Shown piece after piece: positions 51,214 to 61,845 of a stretch of 64,000 bases of DNA. Positions within the stretch are counted from its first letter, which is position 1. Every line of letters starts with the position of its first letter. This DNA comes from Rhabditophanes sp. KR3021 (Eukaryota; Nematoda; Chromadorea; Rhabditida; Alloionematidae), in NCBI GenBank assembly GCA_963281155.1, contig CAUJLY010000006.1, positions 9,672,001-9,736,000 of the forward strand. Direction: 5' to 3'. The notes under the pieces were generated by a model, which was given only the letters and a program-made list of their open reading frames with translations, was not told where the DNA came from and did no database searches. The translations under genes and the position numbers were made by a program.

Positions 51214-53955
51214 AATTTAAACTATAAGTGAAAAGAGAAATTAGATATGATGGTAAAAATGAATGAATATAAATGTGTTTAATCGAGCACAAAAATGATA
51301 CAAAAAATAACAGAATAGAGATGATGAAATAAATATGTATAATTTTGGGTTAGTTTTATTTCTGTGTTTAGATAGGAGGACACAAATATTACAAAACAAC
51401 TTTTTCCCAAGAAATTCAGAAGAAGTGTATTCAAAAAACTCGCTAGAACCAAATAGTATATAAACATGTAGACAAGGGTGTGTCAGGGAAAATTGACGAG
51501 ATGAAACTATGGAAAATGGTTTCTTCGTGCTCTTGACTACATATTCAAATAACATCAAAAGGAGGAGCCCAATGTCGTGTTACGTTTGATACGATTTCCG
51601 TGTATTTTACTCCAACCTGTTTTATCTTTTCGTGGTAAGGCTAACTTTCTATAAAAGCAGTTAATACAATATCTTTACAACTAATAATGCTTTGAAAAAA
51701 TATTACTGCCTTTAGATAGATCTTCTAATTAAGTTCAGAAATAATGTCTAAAACGCTATTTCACAATATCAAGATATTTGAAAATAATAAGATGTGTAAC
51801 TTAAACGTGTGTCAAAAGGTATAAAAATGGATATAAAGCAATTGTTTTTCAAAAGATTAATTAAAACGATTTGTCTAAAATCTAGTTAATCATTATTTTA
51901 CACTATCCTCTGACCACCAATATATTTTTAATGTGTCTAATAGTAAGCAATTGCTTTACTATCTTCAAAATATTAAAGGTATTAGATTTGACTAAAATGT
52001 CATCATTTTTAAATAAAGCATTTACAAGAACGCAAGCCCAAAATGCAAAGATCTTTATTGCCAGAAAGTAAAAAGAGGATAGTAGTAACTAGGTAATAAG
52101 ATCAAAAGAGACATAAATATAAAGACGTTTAAAAAACGCATTGATTAGGAATAATAAAATAGTAATAAAATAAGACATAAACTGTCGACATAATGCAGGA
52201 AGATGAATATAAAAAATATATTATTTAATTGTAGATGTACGCTAACTATCTATACAATTTATTTATACCGTTTTCACTCACAATAATAATGATATCAATG
52301 TTTTAAGTGTTTTGTGTCAAAGAATGCATCATATTATATACAATTTATACAATTAGATGACTGTTTAGACTTAAAAGTTAAGATGCTTAAACGAACCAAT
52401 GTGACTTATTTTTTATTACAAATTATAAGTACACAAATATAACGAAAGGGAGAATGTCAAAAAATATATACGTAGAATATAATTACCTAAATTATAGGTT
52501 TGTGTGGGCCTACTCCTCTTCATCATTCCATTATATATATAATTAATCTTTGCAACAAAGCATGATTATAAATGATCATCAAATAAAGAGATGAATAGAA
52601 TAAGCATATTCAACGGTTACAAGAGTATAACAGTTTGATGATATTACGTAATTCTTATCTATCCAACAACGTGTGTTTCGAATAAAATAAGCATTAACCA
52701 AAATAAACAGCATTTTATATTTGTTCTCTCATTCCTCAGAATGTATACAGTTTGATATACTTTTGTTCGAAGTATGTTTTACTTTGTATTCATGGTTATG
52801 TTTTTACTGGCATCAAACAATTTGTAATGAGATTTAGGAGAATATAGATGTGTGAAGAGAGAACAATCAAATGTGTTGATAAGAAGGGATGGGTTGATTT
52901 TTAGATGGAAAGAAAGCACGATTGTCAATACAATATGTCTCGGTAATGTGATAGTTTAATATTTGCAACGTGAGATAGTATGGAAATTGTGAGTTAACAG
53001 TTCAATTTGTTTCCTAGAATCACAATAAGAATATATCAAAAAGTACTGATTCTACAAATACTTCAACAGCAAATTTAATTCTCTTCAGATAAAAAAGACC
53101 TAGATGTTATCTAGACATAATTTAGATATAATTTGAATATTATTTTAATGTTAGCAATCTGTTATAGGTTTCTTATACAGTTAATAGAATAAAATACTAA
53201 ATGTGGAATACATTAAATCATTTCAATATTCAGTACATAAGTAATTACATCTCTCTTAACAATATAGACGACATTCTTACTTAACATTTTAGAGTACTTA
53301 TTTTATTTTACAAACTGATGACGTAACTTCTTATCAACCATCGGATAATTTCTTAGTTAAGATCATGATTGTTTAATTCTTTATTAGAATCAGAGTTAAA
53401 CCATTTAATTTACTTAAAGCCATCAATTGATCAAATTGCTATTATTCACACTTGTCTAAATTCATTTTAGACTCCTCTGAACATGCATTGACTCATACCA
53501 CGACTTTAGTAAACAATCGCGTGGTATGCCGCCATCGATATTTGCTAGCACAAATAAATAAATATCTTCAAGGAAGTCGTAGTTTGCTTTTGAAGGTACT
53601 TGCCACATTTAAGACCTTAATCTTAACATAAGACACTAAGCTGGCAATTATTGTCCATTTAAAAGCTTTCGTAGTTTAATTGTTGTATGGCTTGGATAAT
53701 TTGATTATTAGTGTAAACTTACTTATTAAGATTTAATTATATCTAAATTACCCCTTACTATTTTCATTTATGATACCTGATTCTGGTAACAAAATCAGTC
53801 TTAATTTAGTTGTTAAATCAAAGTGTTCCCTATTTATCTTGTTTATTACCTGGACTCACTTTCAGCTCTTTGTTAGCATTAATACTCGCTATTTTGTACT
53901 ATTTGGTATTACTTTGACTTTATAAGATCTGTCCTAACTAATCACTATATTTTAG
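51214..53955. other. AT-rich region between divergent genes
   Basis: Should hold the promoters of glutamate-cysteine ligase (left) and capping protein alpha (right). No ORF with coding character. Confidence 0.5.
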
Positions 53956-54898
53956 ATGGAATCTTTGTCAAAACAAGAGACAATTGACGTTTGTTCAAAT
54001 ATTCTCAAGACTTCACCTCCAGGAGAATTTAATGAAGTGTTTAACGACATTCGTGGCCTAGTAAATAACGACAGTCTTCTTCGTGAAGGTTGTTTACCAT
54101 CCGCTGTTTCTTACAATAAGGAAAATTACATTCAAGTAAGTTTGATTTGCAATTGATTTAACCATTTTGTTTCCAAGCTGTGGATAAAGCCCTCAAACAC
54201 CCCACTCTGATTACGGAGTTTAATGACTTGAAGAATGGACGCTTCTTGGAGCCACAATCGAATGTTTCGTTTAAATATGATCATTTTACTAAGAGTGTAG
54301 AAGACATTCAACCCGCTGAACATCCAACCTATTCCGATGCCCTAAACCAGTGGAGAAAAGCGGTGCAAAAAGAAGCAAATATCTATATGGACAAGAGTTT
54401 TAAAGGCGTTGGAGTAGCTAGTGTTTTCGCTCATAAAGACTCACTAGTCTTGTGTATTGAATCTCATCAGTTTAGACCATCTGCTTACTGGTAAGTGTAA
54501 ACAATTTTGGCACATAATAGCAATATTTTAGGAATGGAAGATGGCGTTCAACTTGGGCCATTCCAAGCTACAACAAAGATGGGATTGAAATTACAGGACA
54601 ACTCAAAATCTACACGCATTATTATGAAGATGGAAATGTGCAACTTATTAACAATCATGATTGTACTGCCAAAGTTACTGCCGCCACCTCAATTGACTAT
54701 CTTGCCGGAGAAGTAATGAAAAGCATCATCAAAAGCGAGGATACTTACCAAATGACGGTCCAAGAAACCTACATGAATTTAATTGAAAATGCTTTCAAGC
54801 AAATAAGAAGACAACTCCCAATCATTCAAACCAAAGTTGACTGGAAAAAAGCTCATGCCTACCGAATTGGACAAGACATAAAACCAACAAGTCAATGA
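53956..54898 (+). CDS. cap-1: F-actin capping protein alpha subunit
   Basis: Exons 53956-54139, 54178-54490 and 54532-54898 give 287 residues, the family length. It pairs with the beta subunit and blocks barbed ends of actin filaments. Matches include PPGEFNEVFNDIRGLVNND, FKYDHFTK, CIESHQFRPSAYWNGRWRS and HYYEDGNVQL, then RRQLPIIQTKVDWKKAHAYR. Exon 1 cannot end at the consensus GTAAGT because that loses the frame; the working donor is GTTTGA four bases on, giving YIQVTVDK, which fits the family. TTTTAG touches the ATG, so the mRNA is probably trans-spliced with almost no 5' UTR. Confidence 0.94.
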
Positions 54899-55790
54899 AC
54901 AAATTGTTATGCATGCTCAACGACTGTTTGGAATGTTCAATAGCTTTCTAGATGGGGAACATCTCTTTTTATGTATGTCTCAAAAATATATTTACACAAA
55001 CACTATTATCTAATTTACCAATTAGCAACCACACAACAACATATAATATAAGCTTTTTATCCAATTATCTGCATAAACATAACTTTAATGATTGTAATAG
55101 TTTAATCTTTTGAATGGTTACTACCTATTTACCTAAATATATTAATTATAAATAATGATGATAGTTTTGATATTATTGATAAAGATAGTTGTCTTGCTCT
55201 CACCTTGTGTAAATTGATTTTTTTGTTGTTCAAAAAGTATAGAGGTCACGTAGGAAGATATTTGGTGATAATTATTTTATGATTTAAAACTTTCTGTAAC
55301 TTTTAATAATTGTTTTTGCAATGTCCGTCCGTTTCTTTTTTCGCTTTATTACGCAATATACATCTAATTCCTTAATTATCATACATAATTTAGTGATACC
55401 TATAAATTAAATAGAACATTGATTAACCAGTAATATCTCTACATTTGTTCGCATATAAAGACGATAACACTAACATAACTCTTGATATCAAATAAAAGTG
55501 ACCTTTTGTGGATGCAAAAACAATACCTCGCCAAATTTAACCATTAGCATACGAAGTAACTTTTTATTATCAAGACAGTTTATGTGTATACTAACAAAAA
55601 TATATATACATATACACACATACACGTTTTGATATCATTTAATCAAAAATTTGGCTTCATCATTTTGTGTGTTATTTAAATTGTTTTATAAACTAATCAC
55701 AATTTATTTGCTTGCTACAACTGTTGCCTACGACTAAACTTAACCAAACAAAGAGGAGCGGATCTCTTTTTGAAGTCAAAATTGCAAAAT
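54899..55790. other. Spacer
   Basis: AT-rich; no gene recognised. Confidence 0.5.
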
Positions 55791-57766
55791 ATGTCTGATT
55801 TGAGACGAACATTAACTAACAACCGAAGACGGTTATTGTCAGAAAGGCCGGGAAGCATTGACATCGACCAAGGCGAAGGGGCTAATCTTATCGACAACGA
55901 AGAAATTGCATCAAGTCTTCCAACTGATTACAGGTAATCATTTTTTATAAGCTTAACTTTTTTTGTCCTATCAAAGATACAACACACTACTGATTTATCT
56001 TTTAATACACTACTGATTTATCTTTTAATACACTACTAAATTATCTTCTCTTGTAGCATTGGAAGATTCCTAGAAAATGAGGTTGTTCCAATCAGACCCA
56101 ACAGATCATTTGTCATCAATGATTCAAATTCGATGGGTCGAGATCGCCTACCTTACCATGTACCTGCCTCAATGCCAGCTTTTTCTCGGGCTGAATCAGT
56201 CGTTTCACTGACTTCGATGGATAGAACTGAATACAATAGACAACAGAATATGGCTATTAGGTATAGACTTTTTAATGCGTTGGATCCTGGTGGTTCGAGA
56301 CTAACTATGCCTGACCATATTTTGCCCAATGAATTCTTTTCCATTTTGCCGTTTGACGATTTTAATGATGAAAGTGGGAAGCAAGGGAGTATCGTTACTA
56401 TGTAAGTTGCACTTTATAAAATGTAATGCTAATCAGTGTCGCATTTAGCTTCTCAATATGGAATACTATGATGGGAACTTCCTTATTAGCCATGCCCTGG
56501 GCTCTTGGCCAAGCAGGGTTTGCTCTTGGGTCCTTCTTAATCTTACTAATGGCCGCAATTTCGTTATACACCGCTTACCGAGTCATACAAAGTCCAAATG
56601 GCTTGATTTTGCCCGTTGACAGTGCAAAGGCTGAAGTTTCAGATGTTTGTCGTTATTTTTGGGGATCAGCCGGTGAATACGTTTCAGTCTTTGTTTCAAT
56701 AATTACATTAGTTGGAGGAATTTTGGTTTACTGGGTTTTAATGTCTAACTTTTTGTTCTACACCGTCAATGTATTCCATGATGCAATTCAACCCAATTCA
56801 AGTACTATTCCATCTATGGCTAACAAGACTTTTAAATGCGATGTTGTATGCCCAGACAATACGCCTCACCAAAATTTTAAATTCGCTAGTTTCTACTTAC
56901 ACCCATTAACAGAAGAAGCTTCATTTTGGGATTACAAAAATGTTTGGTCACTCCAAGGAACTGTCCCAATCGTCCTAGCATTTCTAGTCTTCCCCCTGAT
57001 GAATTTCAAAAGTCCTACATTCTTTACCAAATTCAATATGCTAGGAACAATATCAGTAATGTACTTGATTGTTTTTACCATCTCAAAATCCTATGAATGT
57101 GGATTCAATCTCAATTTCAGTGATACAAAATCAGAACACTACGCACCTTTATGGTCCATGCATTTCCCATCCCTAACAGGAACCTTAGCTTTATCCTACT
57201 TCATCCACAACGCAATATTAACTATTTTAAGAAACCAGAAAAATCCCTCAAATAATGCAAGAGACTTGTCAATCGGATATTGTTTATCAGCAACTTGTTA
57301 TATGATAATAGGAGTTCTTTTTTATGCTTCATTTCCGACTATAAGATCATGTTTATCAGATAACTTTCTCAATAACTTTGGATCAGGAGATGTAATGTCT
57401 GCTACAGCTCGTTTGTTCTTGCTTTTTCAAATGATAACTGTCCTTCCGCTTTTGATGTACTTCGTCCGTAGTCAATTTTTTTATGTCGTAAAGGGAATCA
57501 CAAATCCTTCAACTTACCAAATATGTTGTCTCAATTTATTTATTATTGTCTGTGCTGTTATCGTGGCAATCTTCTACCCTCATGTGGGAAGTATTTTGCG
57601 TTATGTTGGAGCTTTTTCAGGTCTAATTTATGTCTTTGCCTTACCCTGTGCTTTATACCTCAAGAAACTTCACATAGATGGAAAGGTACAGACAAAACAT
57701 ATTATTATACACGGTACCATTGTCACACTCGGTCTTTTGAATTTATTTGCTCAATTTTTTGTTTAA
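55791..57766 (+). CDS. SLC38A9-like lysosomal amino-acid transporter
   Basis: Exons 55791-55933, 56057-56401 and 56449-57766 give 601 residues. SLC38A9 carries amino acids across the lysosomal membrane and reports arginine to mTORC1. The long cytosolic N-terminus (about 160 residues) includes LTMPDHILPNEFFSILPF and GKQGSIVT, which parallel the SLC38A9 block before helix 1. Helix 1 is FSIWNTMMGTSLLAMPWALGQAGF, the family substrate-site motif. About eleven helices follow, with a Cys-containing lumenal loop (CDVVCPDN...) between helices 3 and 4-5. The N-terminal region that binds Ragulator-Rag in mammals is only partly recognisable. It lies 135 bp upstream of the next gene in the same direction. 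Confidence 0.9.
55984..56052 (+). repeat. 23-bp tandem repeat in the first intron of the SLC38A9-like gene
   Basis: ACACTACTGATTTATCTTTT plus AAT occurs at 55984, 56007 and, diverged, 56030. The repeat makes this intron 123 nt, longer than most here, and extends a pyrimidine-rich tract before the TTGTAG acceptor. Confidence 0.85.
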
Positions 57767-57901
57767 ATTATTAATTATATAGAAAACACTAATTTATTTG
57801 TATAAAATAGTTTTAAATGGTTTGATTTTTTGGTTAAAGTTGTTTAGCAATTTTTAATACTTTTCTTTTGATTTGACTAATTCATTTAAGTAATTTTTAG
57901 C

Positions 57902-59086
57902 ATGTCGTTGTTAAGAAAAACGTTTTCTTTGATAAATATCTTAGGTCAACGACCCTTATCAACGGCTAAACCAATAAATTACGTAGGAAAAATGCGGGTG
58001 CTGAACCACTGGTCAGAAAATTGTAATGAACTCGATTCACTCCTGCCAAAAGCTCAATGCATACTCATAATCGACGATAAACCCCTAGTCAAAGCCCGTA
58101 AAAACCTAAATGCATCTCCACCAGAATTAGTCAAATTCAATTATTCTGATTTGCAATTTAAATTAAATGAATATGGTTTGTCAATAAATAGTGAAAATAT
58201 GGTCTTACTCGATGCTTTGCCACCATTTGAAAAGAATTATGATTATGCGCCAATGATTGGTGTTGCTGTCCAATTGTCGAAACCGGAACCTGATAGTGGG
58301 ATTGACTTTGATTCAATACTTAAGAATATAACGACTGATTTAGGCGGGGAATGTATTTATACAAGAAGTTGTATTTTGACGATGACCAATTCAGTTGATA
58401 GGAATATGATCGCCAAATTGAGATCCACCATCAAATGGCATCAAACGTATAGATGCTGCCCCTCGTGTGGAGGGATGTTATCTAAGAAATTATCAAAGTC
58501 TTCATGCTCATGTGCAAATTGTCGAAAAAACTTTTATCCCGTTATTAATCCAGTTGCAATGGTGCTGATAGTTGACGAAGCGAATGAAAATGTATTGTTA
58601 GTAAGGCATTTGAATGGAATCAAAGGTGTGTGCACGGTTATAGCAGGTTTCGCTACAGCTGGTGAAAGTATACGTGAATGTGCAAAAAGGGAAGTAGCTG
58701 AAGAAACAGGCATTGAAATGCTTAATTTGTTTTCATTTGATGGAAGTCAACCTTGGCCGCATCCAGACAATAGTCTAATATTACCTTTTTATGGAACTGC
58801 TCAAAAGATAGATATTATTGACAGTTGTCCAAAAGAGATTGAACACGCAGGATGGTTTTCGAGAAGTGATGTAATCAAGGCGATAAACACATCCATTCAA
58901 GATCCAAATTATGAACACTTAGCAAAGTGTATGACACCTACATCTGATCTTGTCACGCGTGCCGACTTGTCAAAACGTCTTTTTTATGTTCCACCACCAG
59001 GAGCAATAGCTCATTCGTTATTAAAAGCATGGGCATTCAATCCAAAAATGCTCGCCAATCAAAATCTTAAATTAGATTCATTTTAA
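57902..59086 (+). CDS. ndx-9: NADH/NAD-capped RNA pyrophosphatase (NUDT12/13, NudC-like)
   Basis: A single exon of 394 residues. It hydrolyses NADH and related dinucleotides, and in homologues removes NAD caps from RNA. A zinc ribbon is visible (CPSCGG at about 186-191 and CSCANC at about 202-207). The Nudix box is complete at 249-271: GFATAGE then RE and EETG in the GX5EX7REUXEEXGU pattern. SQPWPHP at 282-288 is the NADH-specific signature after the box. The Arg/Ser-rich start (MSLLRKTFSLINILGQRPLS) suggests a mitochondrial targeting peptide. TTTTTAG lies one base before the ATG. AATAAA at 59134. Gene symbol is by analogy with the nematode enzyme. Confidence 0.92.
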   Translation: MSLLRKTFSLINILGQRPLSTAKPINYVGKMRVLNHWSENCNELDSLLPKAQCILIIDDKPLVKARKNLNASPPELVKFNYSDLQFKLNEYGLSINSENMVLLDALPPFEKNYDYAPMIGVAVQLSKPEPDSGIDFDSILKNITTDLGGECIYTRSCILTMTNSVDRNMIAKLRSTIKWHQTYRCCPSCGGMLSKKLSKSSCSCANCRKNFYPVINPVAMVLIVDEANENVLLVRHLNGIKGVCTVIAGFATAGESIRECAKREVAEETGIEMLNLFSFDGSQPWPHPDNSLILPFYGTAQKIDIIDSCPKEIEHAGWFSRSDVIKAINTSIQDPNYEHLAKCMTPTSDLVTRADLSKRLFYVPPPGAIAHSLLKAWAFNPKMLANQNLKLDSF

Positions 59087-59133
59087 CCTTTTTTGCCATA
59101 AATATTGTTTTTACATCAACTTATTAATAGATG

Positions 59134-59139
59134 AATAAA
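59134..59139 (+). terminator. Poly(A) signal of the NADH pyrophosphatase gene
   Basis: AATAAA 48 bp after the stop codon. Confidence 0.6.
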
Positions 59140-59273
59140 TCTCTTTTATAACTCTTTTAAAAAAACTAATTTTACGTAATCACTTTTCAAACTTTTTATT
59201 CCTTCTCCTCTTTGAATTATGTTTTACAATAAAAAGTCTCTAAATCGTTTATGGGTGGAGGACTGAATATAGT

Positions 59274-59696
59274 ATACTTTTTTTATTGCATTAAATACTC
59301 ATTCTTGCGATGGTGCATTCAAACTTGATAGCGTAAGTAATTAATAAGCAACTAATTTTTTAAACCATTTTATATAATTTTAGACATTTATTAAATGTAC
59401 TGAAAAAGAACTTCTAGAGAATGTTTGCTTCGACACAACAACATACGTTGCCCTTGAATTTGGGTTGGATGTTTATGATGAAAAATATGATACCCTTATC
59501 AAATTTTTAAAGAAAGGGAATAAAATTAATCATTAGAAAAAATAACGATGCTTCTCATACAAAAAAGCCTATGTATCTTATCCTTATTAAATGGTTTAAC
59601 TACTGGAAAGATCTTATTCTTGAATGAAGATAATTTAGAAAATGTAGCAGTTTATAAATTAAAAGGTTTTGGAAGAGTTATCTTATTAAAAAATTA
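59274..59696 (+). pseudogene. Unidentified decayed coding remnant
   Basis: The sequence keeps coding character in pieces. About 59274-59334 reads THSCDGAFKLDS, then a GT...TTTTAG intron (59335-59385), then a 50-codon frame (TFIKCTEKELLENV, VALEFGLDVYDEKYDTLIKF) ending at TAG about 59535. After the stop the same frame continues open (KPMYLILIKWFNYWKDLILE), and a shifted frame carries VAVYKLKGFGRVILLKN to 59696. No start codon was found. I do not recognise the family. Confidence 0.4.
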
Positions 59697-59766
59697 GTCA
59701 CCTCTAAAATTGTTCATTATTTATTAATAATTTGTTACATTTAAATAAACTAATTAAACAAGCATT

Positions 59767-60989
59767 TTATATTAATGAAGCTCCAGTAGGTTGAGTAGCA
59801 TTAACATCCTCAGGACACCCTGAATAACCCCAGGAAACAACTCTCATTCCAAAATAATATCTATGCATATCCATAAAAGTGTTAAATTGGCTCATTGGAT
59901 ATTGCAAAGAATCACTACAATTGAAATCTTCATTTTTAGGCAGGCCTAGACATTCATAAAAAATGTCTCCATATTCCATTCCCGAAGGATACCAAATTTC
60001 TGTTCCATGATGGTAAAATGAATCATTTCCACTACCATCACAAATTTGATTGCCATTTGTGGTTTGATTATTTAAAGGTGAATTGATGTCTTTTTTACAT
60101 GATGGAATGTGTGGAACAATATCTAAATGTGTAAATTAATTTAACTTTACTCAATGTTTGTGTTACCTTGATCATGAATTACCCGAAATGCTTGTGGAAT
60201 TAGTTTGTCAAAATGTTGACTCCAAATATATGAGCCAACTCTTGGTTGACCTGCAAATATCTTTAAATATTCATTTTAAAAGTAATCCTTACCAAATGTA
60301 ATAGCTTTAATATTTTTGCTTTTGCTATATCCTTCAAATCGTGCTCGCATTGCACTGAAAACGATTAGAATGGATGTATTAAATTAGTCAATTACCCTAA
60401 TGAAGCTAAGGCTCCTCCAAGTGAATGACTAAAATATTTTCAATAAACACATAAATATTTCAAATTTACCCTGTAAAAACAACCTCAAAATTTCTATATT
60501 CTGGAACTTCGAAAATGGCAATAACTCTATCCCACAACAAATTATGAGCATCATTAAAATATTTATAAACATTTCCAAAACCATAAAAATCAACGCCCGG
60601 ATTGTTTGTTTGATCAAATTCACGATTCAATTGATCCGCTGACTCAGTTCCTCTAAACACAATAATTATTTTTTTATGAACTGTTGAAACAATTGAAAAG
60701 AATGTGCAATGATTGCTACCCTCATCACAAACGGGAGAATAGAAGTCGAAGATGGAATAGTCTTGAGATTCGTTCCAATGTCTAAACAATAAATCTAAAT
60801 TCATTTAAGTTCAATTAAAAATTACTTGGTAAAACATATGGCAGGAGTTGATGAGTAAGCATCAGCTGACAATTTCAATAATATTTTAGCTTCATCTTGA
60901 TTATAGTTGGTTTTTTGAGGTGACGCTGATTGTTGACATGAAATTTTGTCAAATAAAATAGCACAAATCACAAAACACAGAGTTTTCAT
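59767..60989 (-). CDS. Secreted class 3 lipase (nematode type)
   Basis: Six exons on the minus strand: 60989-60826, 60781-60470, 60428-60396, 60354-60293, 60250-60167 and 60122-59767, giving 336 residues with 41-44-nt introns. The N-terminus is a signal peptide (MKTLCFVICAILFDKISC). The fold is that of Lipase_3: IIIVFRGTES (oxyanion region), the nucleophile elbow GHSLGGALAS (Ser about 161), ITFGQPRVGS, DIVPHIP (Asp about 219) and HHGTEIWYP (His about 256-257). All catalytic residues are present, so an active triacylglycerol or phospholipid esterase is expected outside the cell or in the gut. TATATA-rich sequence 40-50 bp upstream of the ATG may be the core promoter. Confidence 0.93.
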
Positions 60990-61026
60990 TTTTACAAATG
61001 AGTGTAAAATAGCAAAAGGACAAGTA

Positions 61027-61042
61027 TATTTATATATATACC
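61027..61042 (-). promoter_or_regulatory. TATA-rich core promoter of the lipase gene
   Basis: Minus-strand TATATATATAAATATA about 40-50 bp before the lipase ATG, with no splice acceptor in between. In DNA this AT-rich the match could be chance. Confidence 0.4.
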
Positions 61043-61427
61043 TTTATTCAAACAAAAGTTCTGGAACATTTCTGTAACGACCTTTTGTTAATATTTTATC
61101 AAAGGCTTAACTTGATTGTTTTTGTTAACTTCACAAATAAATGTGTGTGAGATATGTTGTAGTTTTGTGTCAAATTATAAATAATCCTTACTCATTATTT
61201 CTATCATTTATTACTTGATCTTATTTGTGATCAATTTTTGTCCCAAAAACATTTAGGTAATGTGTCATTGCAATTTTTAGATGACGCACCAAATAAGCTC
61301 CTTACCGACAAATGTCTTCTAGCAACAATATTTGTTACACGACTCATAACATCTCGTGTTTAACTTTTCTTGATATAAATTCAGTTACATTTAATTTATT
61401 TTATACTTGGTAATTGGCTTCAAATAT

Positions 61428-61845
61428 GCATCTGTATGTGGACATGAAGAACTGACAGAAGCATTGACAGCTGAGTTAGAAGATAAGAGAAAGGTTTATA
61501 TATTATTTTACGGATCCTTGAATGATGAAGTTTGTTGATGGTGTCCAGATTGTGTCAGTTGTATGTTTAGATCAATATTTACTTTTTTATTTATTAATTA
61601 ATTTTTTAACTGATGTATTAATTGATGAAGCGATTGAGGTAATCTTGGCTGAATCGGATGGTATTACTTTGCTAAAGTGCTACGTTGAAAATAAAGAAGA
61701 ATGGAAAGATATGGAGAATATCTTCAGAAATGACCTAGCCTATTTACTTAATAATACTCCAACACTAATTGAATATGGAAATCCTGGTAAATGTCTCGGA
61801 GAGCAAGAATGTAACAATCTGCCATTTAAACAATCTTTTTTTTGA
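61428..61845 (+). pseudogene. TXNDC17 (thioredoxin-like, TRP14) pseudogene
   Basis: Two exon-like parts, about 61428-61557 and 61610-61845. The first reads ASVCGHEELTEALTAELEDK, then VYILFYGSLNDEVC, a TGA (61536-61538), then WCPDCV, the active-site motif of this cytosolic thioredoxin-like reductase. The second reads DVLIDEAIEVIL, then ENKEEWKDMENIFRNDLAYL, NTPTLIEYGN and ends CLGEQECNN, matching the family through the PTL(L/I)xYG block. Three lesions are visible: no in-frame ATG before the homology, TGA where Ser normally precedes WCPDC, and AA instead of AG at the 3' splice site (61608-61609). Reading the TGA as selenocysteine is not favoured. Confidence 0.75.

Noticed and set aside
51214..51700. 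RTCAT/ATGAY motifs as SKN-1 sites upstream of glutamate-cysteine ligase
   Set aside because: The motif is too short to be meaningful in AT-rich DNA; no clustered or longer match stood out.
61536..61538. TGA as a selenocysteine codon next to WCPDC
   Set aside because: The family has Ser here, not Cys or Sec; one base change from TCA explains the TGA, and the broken acceptor and missing ATG point to a pseudogene.
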